Positions 57,567 through 64,000 of a stretch of 64,000 nt of DNA are shown piece by piece. Under the pieces are notes generated by a model that saw nothing but the letters and a program-made list of their open reading frames with translations, had not been told where the DNA came from and searched no databases. Each line of letters starts with the position of its first letter. Position 1 is the stretch's first letter. Source of the DNA: Massilia antarctica (GTDB lineage: Bacteria; Pseudomonadota; Gammaproteobacteria; Burkholderiales; Burkholderiaceae_D); NCBI RefSeq assembly GCF_015689335.1, contig NZ_CP065053.1:558001-622000 (forward strand). Direction: 5' to 3'. A program made the position numbers and the translations under genes.

Positions 57567-57935
57567 GGTTCCCTCGTTTGGCAAGCGCGGCGCGGGGTGC
57601 GCCTTTACCAGGGCATCAGCAAATGGCGTGCCAGCGGGAAACAAGAGTGAGGAAGAGGGAAATTAAGGGCGGGAGGCGCCGTGATGGGAGGTTTTCGGCA
57701 CTGCTATTGTGCGGCGCACCAAAAGCGCCCGTTGTGCTCACTTGACTATGACCCGTCGCTCCCGCGCAGGGCTAGGCGCCCCCACGGCAGTCCAAGTTCG
57801 TCGAGCCGCCTGTGACTGCGCTACGGAATTGGGTTCCCGCCTGCGCAGGGAACGACGGTTTTGAAGTTTGTGGTCAGAACAACGCTGAACCTGACGCCAA
57901 CGAGTCCAGAGGCCAGTTCCTGGAAAAACGACAGG
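57567..57935. repeat. Spacer with a REP-like unit upstream of the NrtA-like gene
   Basis: No gene. A palindromic unit at about 57753-57860 starts CCGTCGCTCCCGCGCAGG and ends CCTGCGCAGGGAACGACGG, matching in reverse orientation the unit at 52429-52520 (shared CTAGGCGCCCCCACGGCA). The left part, up to about 57700, probably carries the operon promoter. Confidence 0.8.
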
Positions 57936-58226
57936 TCAGCGCTGAACGGTCACGCCCTTCCAGAACGCCACATGCCCGGCAATCTGCTTGGCCGCATCGA
58001 ACGGCGCGCGGTAGGTCCACACCGCGTCGCGGTTGGTTTCCCCATCGACCAGCAAACTGAAATAGTTCGCCGTGCCCTTCCACGGACACTTGGTCTCGGT
58101 CGCGCTCGGCTGCAGGTATTCCTGCCTGACCGCCGACATCGGGAAATACACATTGTTTTCAACGATCTGCACCTGATCGTCAGGCGCTTCGGCGATCACG
58201 GCGCCGCGCCAGCTGGCGGTAGGCAT
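57936..58226 (-). CDS. DUF427 (NTP-transferase-like beta-fold) protein
   Basis: A 96-residue DUF427 protein: WRGAVIAEAPDDQVQIVENNVYFP, TKCPWKGTANYFSL and the AFWKGVTV end are the family signature. Function unknown; it is common next to oxidoreductases. Its ATG follows the DsbA-like gene stop by one base, so it is co-transcribed with it. Confidence 0.9.
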   Translation of the reverse strand: MPTASWRGAVIAEAPDDQVQIVENNVYFPMSAVRQEYLQPSATETKCPWKGTANYFSLLVDGETNRDAVWTYRAPFDAAKQIAGHVAFWKGVTVQR

Positions 58227-58227
58227 C

Positions 58228-58887
58228 TCACTGCTCCTGCGACATGGATTCGGCCGCGATCTGGCGCAGCGCCTGTTCGAACACGTCCGGCGGCTGCCCG
58301 CCCGAAATCAAATGCCGGTCGTTGATGATGATGGCCGGCACCGAACTGATGCCCTGCTGCTGGTAGAAGCGCTCGCGCTCGCGCACCTCGCCGGCATACG
58401 CGCCGCTGGCCAGCACCTCGGCCGCCTGCGCGGCGTCCAGGCCCACTTCGCCCGCCACCCGCGCCAGCACGGCATGGTCGCCCGGACTCTCGCCCTTGGT
58501 GAAGTAGGTCTCGAACAGCGCCATCTTCAATTCGCGCTGGCGCCCTTGCAGCTCGGCCCAGTGCAGCAGGCGGTGCGCGTCGAAGGTGTTATAGATGCGG
58601 CTGCGCGCATCCATGTCGAAACGAAAGCCCAGGTCGGCGCCGCGGGCGCGGATCATCTCGCGCGTCTGCGCTCCCTGCTCCGGCGTGGCGCCGTATTTTT
58701 CAGTGAGGTGTTCGCCGATGTCCTGGCCTTCGGCGACCATGTTCGGATTGAGCTCGAAGGGCTGGAAGTGCAGTTCGGCGCTGGCCACGCCGTCCAGGCG
58801 GCCCAGCGCCTGTTCCAGCGACTTGAGGCCGATCACGCACCAGGGGCAGGAGATATCGGATACAAAATCAATTTTCAGCTTGGTCAC
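58228..58887 (-). CDS. DsbA-family oxidoreductase, FrnE/YwbO-like
   Basis: A 219-residue cytoplasmic thioredoxin-fold protein. The active site is SDISCPWCVIG (CPWC, residues about 14-17), and the cis-Pro is in GISSVPAIIINDRH. The inserted helical domain and RIYNTFDAHRLLHWA identify the FrnE group, linked to oxidative-stress tolerance. The start is a GTG (58887) with AGGAG before it. DUF427 follows one base downstream. Confidence 0.92.
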   Translation of the reverse strand: MTKLKIDFVSDISCPWCVIGLKSLEQALGRLDGVASAELHFQPFELNPNMVAEGQDIGEHLTEKYGATPEQGAQTREMIRARGADLGFRFDMDARSRIYNTFDAHRLLHWAELQGRQRELKMALFETYFTKGESPGDHAVLARVAGEVGLDAAQAAEVLASGAYAGEVRERERFYQQQGISSVPAIIINDRHLISGGQPPDVFEQALRQIAAESMSQEQ

Positions 58888-58949
58888 CAGGTGCTCCTGT
58901 CGGTCGGGCCTTCCATTCTAGCCCCAAGCGCGGGATCGCACCTGCACGC

Positions 58950-59567
58950 CTATTTTTTGGCGCCCGCCGATTTGCTGCCGATCTTGCTTTCCTTGCCGGA
59001 CATCAGGTTGGCGATGTTCTGGTTATGGCGGAACAGCAGCAGCGAACTCATGGCCACCACGGCGAAAAACAGTTCATCGATGCCGAATGCCATGCCGTAG
59101 TAAATCGGCGCCAGGATCGCGGCCACCAGCGCCGCCAAGGACGAGTAGCGCGTCGTGAATGCAACCACCAGCCAGGTCGCCAGCACCGCCAGGCCCAGCC
59201 AGACATTGATGCCAAGCAGCACGCCCAGGATGGTCGCCACGCCCTTGCCGCCCACGAAGCGGAAGAACACGGGCCACAGGTGGCCCAGGAACACGGCCAC
59301 GGCCACCAGCGCGATGCCGGCCGTGCCCACGCCATACTCGCCCGCCAGGCGCATGGCCAGCCAGACCGCGAACCAGCCCTTGGCGGCGTCGCCGATCAGG
59401 GTGGCGATCGCCGCGCCCTTGTTGCCGCTGCGCAGAACGTTGGTCGCGCCCGGGTTCTTGGAACCGTAGGTGCGCGGGTCCGACAGGCTGAACAGGCGGC
59501 TCATCACCACGGCGAACGAAATCGAGCCGATCAGATAGGCGACGATGGTGAAAATTGCTGTAGTCAT
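58950..59567 (-). CDS. plsY: Acyl-phosphate glycerol-3-phosphate acyltransferase
   Basis: A 205-residue polytopic enzyme for the first step of phosphatidic acid synthesis. Family motifs: GSISFAVVMSRL, DPRTYGSKNPGATNVLRSGNK, FLGHLWPVFFRFVGGKGVAT and a third cytosolic loop. Length is normal. The ATG at 59567 is used; the upstream in-frame stretch is not membrane-like. Confidence 0.96.
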   Translation of the reverse strand: MTTAIFTIVAYLIGSISFAVVMSRLFSLSDPRTYGSKNPGATNVLRSGNKGAAIATLIGDAAKGWFAVWLAMRLAGEYGVGTAGIALVAVAVFLGHLWPVFFRFVGGKGVATILGVLLGINVWLGLAVLATWLVVAFTTRYSSLAALVAAILAPIYYGMAFGIDELFFAVVAMSSLLLFRHNQNIANLMSGKESKIGSKSAGAKK

Positions 59568-59746
59568 TGTGGTCTCTCTTGTTGGGAAGAGGCGCCATGC
59601 GCCGGGCGTGAATATACACCATAGTCGCAGCCTGATCACCCCTGGCATCCCGGTGCCGGGGCCGCCCGGGATACTCTTTCATCAACAGCGCAACAGTGGG
59701 CCCATCACAAGCCAGCGCTCGCCGATCGACGGTCGTGTGCCGCCAT

Positions 59747-59773
59747 TAAAAAAAGCGGCCCTTGCGGGCCGCT
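59747..59773 (-). terminator. Rho-independent terminator of the metalloprotease gene
   Basis: AGCGGCCC pairs with GGGCCGCT around a 4-base loop, and the minus strand then has seven T. It begins 34 bases after the stop of the gene at 59807. Confidence 0.92.
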
Positions 59774-59806
59774 TTGGCTTACCAAGGGGCGCTGGCCCCC
59801 ATCTTG

Positions 59807-62236
59807 TTACAGTGCGCTGTCGCGCGCCTGCTTGACCAAGGTCGTATTGACGCCGTCGGACAGGCTGAACTCGAACACGCCGCCGGCCGGCAGCGGGCCC
59901 GTGGACAAGACCGCGCTGCCATTGCGCAGATCCTGGGCCAGGGTCGAGCGCGCCGTATCGGTGACCAGGGTCACCGTCAGGTAAGGATAGCGGGTGTGAT
60001 CCCAGCTCAGTTGCACCTTGCCGGCTTGCTCGCGCACCTGCACCGCGGCCACCGCGCGCTGGAGACCGATCTCGGGGATCGGACGGGCGCTCGATTGCAT
60101 CAGGTTGGACTTGCCCTTGACCACGGAAATACTGACGATCTGGCCCGGGTTCGGAATCGACAAGCTGAAGTTCTGCGACTTCATGTCCTCGGCATGGTCG
60201 ACCACCAGGGTGGCGAACGGATAGTCGAGCACGCCTTTGGTGGTTACGATATGCAAGGTGTACTCGCCCTTGGCCGGCAGCCTGGCGCGGCCGACGTACG
60301 ATTTCACCGGCGACAAGGTAGCCGCGTCGCCGCTGATCTGGCCGCTGACCAGGATCAGATCCTGCGGTCCCTCATTCACCGCCGCCGTCGTCATGAGCGC
60401 ATCGGCCGGGGTCAGGAAGGCTTGCATCAGATGGGTGTTGTAGTCGGAGAAGGTGCTGCCGCCGCAATAACTCATGATGTCATGCGTATTGGTGTTGCGC
60501 GGATCGAAGAAGGCGGACCGGCTGACCAGATAGCCCCAGGTGTAGTGGGCGCCCGTGCCCAGCTGGGCGTTAGGGTAGGGATACTTCGGATCCGGCGAGC
60601 CGGCGCCGCCGCAAGCGGCGTGGTTCAGACGGTAGTTGTGGCCCAGTTCATGGACGACGATACCGCGCAAGCCATCTTCGTTCATCGATGGAATATCGGC
60701 GGCAACGCCGCTGGTTCCCGGCACATAGGCCAGGCCGGCCAGGCCGTAGGTCGCTTTCGGAATGATGCCGAAGTAATGCTGGCGATCGTTGGCGCCTTCC
60801 AGGGTGTGCAAGTCGGCCATTTCGCCCAGAATCTTGCCGAACGCATCGCTCCACTCGGATTCATTGACCGGCATGCGGGTCACGCGCGACGAGACATAGG
60901 TGGCACGGGCGCGCTGGTTCACGTTCGACACCGGAATGCGATCCTGCACGAACTCGCGCAGATTGCTGACGACACGGCCGACCGAGGTACCGATCTGGAC
61001 CGGAATCGAGACCAGCTCCATCGGCACCCCACCGCCGACTCGCGGGTTGATGGTCTTGCTCTGGCCATTCGACAGGACCACGCTCAGGCGCAAGCCAGGG
61101 CGGACCAGGTCGGACGGCAGCAGCGCGATGTAGGAAGTGTTCGCATCGGGCACGACGGGCACGCTGGCGGGAAGCGCACCGGCCGGCTTGTTCAAGGCGA
61201 TTTCGCGCAGCACATTGCCGTTCGCATCCTTGACCTGGACTTTGCCGTCCGGCTTGGCCACGCCTGGATTGTTGCTCAGTGCATTGACCTTGACCATCAC
61301 AGCCTTGCCATTGATCAAAATCAGGGCGCTGTCGGCGCTGTCGAACAGTTGCGATTGCGCCAGCTGGATGCTGCCGATGCGTGGATCGCCGCTGACCGGT
61401 GGGATGGCGTCGGCAATCGGCGCGCCGGGAACATAGCAGTTCTTCACCAGGCCCGGGGCCGGGTTGGCCATGGCGGCCACGGTGCAATCGACGCCATCGG
61501 TCTTGGTATAGGTGTAAAACTTGCCCGCCGCGCCGAACAGCACGGCATTGGTGCCGCTGAAATTGCAGCGGCCGCCTTCGGTGGCGCACAAGGTCCACGT
61601 GACGGGAGCCTTGTCGCAATGCTTGGCGATGCCCGGCGTCGGATCGCCGAACACATTGCTGTTGCAAGCCAGGCCGCCGGTGCCCGTCTTGGTCATGAAG
61701 CTGGTACCGGAACCGAAGCGCACGGTGCGCGTGTCGGCGAAAGCGCACTGGCCGCCCTCGACGCCGCACGCTTCCCAGGTGCTGGTGATTTCGCAATGCT
61801 TGGCCACGCCAGGCGCTGGATCGCCGAAGGTGGCGTTGTTGCAAGCGGCGTTCCAGCCAAGCGATTTGCTGACGAAGCGATCGCCCGCGCCGTAGCGTAC
61901 GGTCTGGTAGCCGGTGAACACGCAATGGCTATTTTCGTTAGCGCAAAACGTCCATTGCGTGGTCGATGCGGCGGCGGCCACGCCCATGGTGGTGGCGTTG
62001 GCCATCGGGGCGGCGATGCCAGTGGTGCCGGCCTCGGCGGCACTGCCGGCGTTGGCGCCGCCGCCGGTGATGACGCCGACCTGGGCGCCATTGACGTCGG
62101 CCGGACTAGCGGCAGGTGGCGGAGCATCCGCGCTGGCTGCGCGCGGGGCGCCCGATGCGCCGGTGTTATCGCCGCAGGCGGTCAACACCCCGCTGCTTAA
62201 GGCAATGACTGCCAGGTATTTCAACAAACGTCTCAT
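59807..62236 (-). CDS. Secreted lipoprotein zinc metalloprotease with Cys-rich tandem modules
   Basis: An 809-residue exported protein with a lipobox (GVLTACGD, Cys21). Three tandem modules of about 57 residues follow (about 75-250), each W-x-x-C-A/G-x-E-x-x-C-x-F ... VRYGAG-type ... FGDP-x-PG-x-x-K-H/N-C, a pattern of sugar- or matrix-binding modules in secreted hydrolases. The peptidase domain has HELGHNYRLNH (HExxHxxxxxH) and MSYCGG (Met-turn), resembling M66-like zincins. A fibronectin-like or beta-rich C-terminus ends it. Likely degrades host, fungal or matrix glycoproteins. Confidence 0.88.
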   Translation of the reverse strand: MRRLLKYLAVIALSSGVLTACGDNTGASGAPRAASADAPPPAASPADVNGAQVGVITGGGANAGSAAEAGTTGIAAPMANATTMGVAAAASTTQWTFCANENSHCVFTGYQTVRYGAGDRFVSKSLGWNAACNNATFGDPAPGVAKHCEITSTWEACGVEGGQCAFADTRTVRFGSGTSFMTKTGTGGLACNSNVFGDPTPGIAKHCDKAPVTWTLCATEGGRCNFSGTNAVLFGAAGKFYTYTKTDGVDCTVAAMANPAPGLVKNCYVPGAPIADAIPPVSGDPRIGSIQLAQSQLFDSADSALILINGKAVMVKVNALSNNPGVAKPDGKVQVKDANGNVLREIALNKPAGALPASVPVVPDANTSYIALLPSDLVRPGLRLSVVLSNGQSKTINPRVGGGVPMELVSIPVQIGTSVGRVVSNLREFVQDRIPVSNVNQRARATYVSSRVTRMPVNESEWSDAFGKILGEMADLHTLEGANDRQHYFGIIPKATYGLAGLAYVPGTSGVAADIPSMNEDGLRGIVVHELGHNYRLNHAACGGAGSPDPKYPYPNAQLGTGAHYTWGYLVSRSAFFDPRNTNTHDIMSYCGGSTFSDYNTHLMQAFLTPADALMTTAAVNEGPQDLILVSGQISGDAATLSPVKSYVGRARLPAKGEYTLHIVTTKGVLDYPFATLVVDHAEDMKSQNFSLSIPNPGQIVSISVVKGKSNLMQSSARPIPEIGLQRAVAAVQVREQAGKVQLSWDHTRYPYLTVTLVTDTARSTLAQDLRNGSAVLSTGPLPAGGVFEFSLSDGVNTTLVKQARDSAL

Positions 62237-62500
62237 TTCAACTCCGGTTCTGCGTTTCAGGGATTTATCTTTATGCAATTACGGTAGCCATTATCCTGAC
62301 CGCCCCGCCAAAGTAAACTTTTGTTAAGACTATTAGTCAAAATTCCATGGGATATTCGCAACAAAACCACGCGCGATGCCGCGCCAGGGCATGCGAGGCG
62401 GCTGAGCACCACGAATATTTTCCATTGTGCAATTATTTGCAGCGCAGGCCAGGCCGGTGCCGGGGCAGCGGACGCCTGTACGGACGCCCGTACGGGACGC
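62237..62500. other. Spacer between metalloprotease and YbaK-like genes
   Basis: 264 bases without a gene. Near 62470-62505 short GACGCC/TACGG direct repeats occur (ACGCCTGTACGGACGCCCGTACGG region). The metalloprotease promoter should lie here on the minus strand; no clear one was picked. Confidence 0.4.
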
Positions 62501-62992
62501 CTATTCTTCCAGCGCGCAACGCACCGGACGCGCGCCGAGCAGCTCGACCAGCACGCGCGGGGCGATGCCGACCAGATAGCCGCGCCGGCCACCGTTGATA
62601 TAAATCGTTTCCAGCGCCAGGATGCTCTCTTCCACATACACCGGCAGCGTCTTGCGCGTGCCGAACGGCGAGGTGCCGCCGATCTGGAACCCGGAATGGC
62701 GCTGCGCCACCTCGGGCTTGCACGGCTCGACCGACTTGCAGGCAATCGCGCGCGCCAGGTTCTTGGTCGACACCTTGCAGTCACCATGCATCAGCACGAT
62801 CAGCGGCTTGGCCGCTTCATCCTGCATCACCAAGGTCTTGACGACGTGGTGCTCGGGCACGCCCAGCGCGCGCGCCGACACCGAGGTGCCCCCATGCTCT
62901 TCGTAGGGATAAGGATGTTCGCTGAAAGCGATACCGTGCTTGCGCAGGAACTGCGTCGCCGGTGTTTCGGAAATGTGCTCTTTTTTGGCCAT
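62501..62992 (-). CDS. YbaK/EbsC-type aminoacyl-tRNA deacylase
   Basis: A 163-residue YbaK-fold protein, likely hydrolysing mischarged Cys-tRNA(Pro) or a related product. Signatures are GTSVSARALGVPEHHVVKTLVM, CKVSTKNLARAI, the catalytic-Lys region and GGTSPFGTRKTLPVYVEES. Length is normal. The ATG at 62992 is used. It is divergent from the EEP gene with 38 bases between, so promoters overlap. Confidence 0.93.
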   Translation of the reverse strand: MAKKEHISETPATQFLRKHGIAFSEHPYPYEEHGGTSVSARALGVPEHHVVKTLVMQDEAAKPLIVLMHGDCKVSTKNLARAIACKSVEPCKPEVAQRHSGFQIGGTSPFGTRKTLPVYVEESILALETIYINGGRRGYLVGIAPRVLVELLGARPVRCALEE

Positions 62993-63030
62993 GCGTGATA
63001 CGCTAAACGTTCAATGAGGAGTTTCTTATT

Positions 63031-64000
63031 ATGCAGCAAGAAATTCGCTTTGCCACCTTCAATGTGTACAACCTCGCCCCACCCGGGGTCAAGCTGTACG
63101 ACAATCTCTTGCCGTCAACGCCGGAAGAATACGAGGCTAAGCTGAACTGGACGGCGCGCCAGATCGATTTGCTGGACGCCGACGTAATCGGTTTCCAGGA
63201 GATTTTTTCCCAGGCCGCCCTGCGCGAGGCGCTCGCGCGCACCCGCCGCTACCGCGATGCCATCCACGTCGGCTTCGACCCCGATCCTCGTGCCGAACGC
63301 CTCACGCCCAGCGTGGCGCTGGTCTCGCGCCTGCCGCTGGCCGCGCCCGGCGTGGCCCACCTGCAGTTTCCCGAGGGGGTGGCGCTGCCGCCCGGCAGCC
63401 GCGAGGCGGACCGCTTTTCGCGCGCCGTGATCCATGCGCCGGTGATCGTTTCGCCCGACTGCACGGTCGACGTGGTGGTGGTGCATCTTAAGTCCAAGCG
63501 CCCCGACTACCGCAACGGCGACAGCAGCGAAGACCCGCAACTGTACGCGCTGGCCTGCCTGCGCTCGCTGATCCGGCGCGGCACCGAGGCGGTGGCCCTG
63601 CGTGTATTCCTGAGCAAGCTGGCCAGGGAACACCAGCGTGCGCGCGTGGTGCTGGGCGACTTCAACGATGTGGCCGATGCCGTGACCACCATGATCGTGC
63701 TGGGCAACGGCAATACCCTGGGCGAGCGCATGTTCGACGCCTACCAGCTGCAACAGCGGCAAGACCATTTGCGCCACGTGGGCTTTTCCATCGTGCACGA
63801 CAACCAGTACACGACCATCGACCACATCCTGGTGTCGGAACAATTCAATGCGGCCCTGCCCGATTCGCTCGGCGAAGTGGTCGACGTGGTCTACCTGAAC
63901 GACCACGTGGTGCTGGAGTTGCCCGAGGCGTCAGACCATGGCCAGGTGCTGGCGCGCATCCGCCTCTTCGATGGCCCGGGCGGGCTCAGCGAGGCCGGGG
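63031..64000 (+). CDS. EEP-family hydrolase, 3' end outside window
   Basis: An EEP-fold protein open to the window edge (323 codons visible), starting MQQEIRFATFNVYNLAPPG. Motifs: FATFNVYN, VIGFQEIFS, VVVVHLKSKRPDYRNGD, VVLGDFNDVADA and SDHGQVLARI. Compared with the EEP gene at 53748 it has longer loops after the first Glu motif. AGGAG lies 11 bases before the ATG. No signal peptide. Substrate unknown. The 3' end is not seen. Confidence 0.9.
   Translation, partial: MQQEIRFATFNVYNLAPPGVKLYDNLLPSTPEEYEAKLNWTARQIDLLDADVIGFQEIFSQAALREALARTRRYRDAIHVGFDPDPRAERLTPSVALVSRLPLAAPGVAHLQFPEGVALPPGSREADRFSRAVIHAPVIVSPDCTVDVVVVHLKSKRPDYRNGDSSEDPQLYALACLRSLIRRGTEAVALRVFLSKLAREHQRARVVLGDFNDVADAVTTMIVLGNGNTLGERMFDAYQLQQRQDHLRHVGFSIVHDNQYTTIDHILVSEQFNAALPDSLGEVVDVVYLNDHVVLELPEASDHGQVLARIRLFDGPGGLSEAG

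Noticed and set aside
59762..62200. 812-codon plus-strand frame opposite the metalloprotease gene
   Set aside because: Shadow frame starting inside the terminator; low-complexity translation without family features.

Overview
The window is about 64 kb of GC-rich chromosome from a betaproteobacterium, most likely of the family Oxalobacteraceae (Massilia, Duganella or a relative). This is inferred from the high GC content, the rpsU-yqeY-dnaG-rpoD macromolecular-synthesis cluster followed by a CAU-anticodon tRNA, the ybiB-cobA pair, and Burkholderiales-type proteins. No rRNA, CRISPR array, intact transposase or prophage was seen. Most genes are chromosomal housekeeping or cell-envelope genes, with several small accessory islands.

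Layout. 1-7 kb is an envelope-glycan block: the end of a GT4 glycosyltransferase on +, then on - a GtrB-like/GtrA/GT-C trio and an MBOAT plus AlgJ/AlgX-like O-acetylation pair. 7-12 kb has rhlE and a divergent Reg_prop/Y_Y_Y/GGDEF sensor. 12-17.4 kb holds an unknown two-gene unit, an anti-sigma-like protein, a LON-domain protein, a beta-propeller lipoprotein and small envelope proteins. 17.5-20.2 kb holds an Asp/Glu racemase homologue, trpS preceded by a tryptophan attenuator (leader peptide plus alternative hairpins), and a periplasmic solute-binding protein. 20.4-21.7 kb is a decayed zone with a heparinase II/III pseudogene and a sigma-factor remnant. 22-26.9 kb holds an alpha/beta hydrolase, a 40-bp tandem hairpin repeat, a catalase and small proteins.

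26.9-36 kb is accessory: an unknown lipoprotein divergent from a twin-arginine protein, a LysR regulator divergent from a PLP decarboxylase, an XRE membrane protein, a siderophore-interacting flavoprotein divergent from its probable MarR repressor (with palindromic operators), an orphan curlin-repeat amyloid protein, and a signal peptide fused to a LysR effector domain. 35.9-41.5 kb is tRNA-Ile(CAU), rpoD, dnaG, yqeY and rpsU. 41.7-44.8 kb is an HI0933-type flavoprotein, cobA and ybiB. 44.9-49.1 kb is a four-gene DUF4331/lipoprotein/TPR/HupE-UreJ operon. 49-54.6 kb holds PhoD, AroG, a REP-like repeat cluster, TsaD and an EEP-family hydrolase.

54.6-57.6 kb is a nitrate/taurine-type ABC transporter (binding protein, permease, ATPase). 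58-64 kb holds a DUF427 protein, a FrnE-like DsbA protein, PlsY, a modular secreted zinc metalloprotease, a YbaK deacylase and the start of a second EEP-family protein cut by the window end. Identifications rest on motif recognition in the translated sequence, without database searches.
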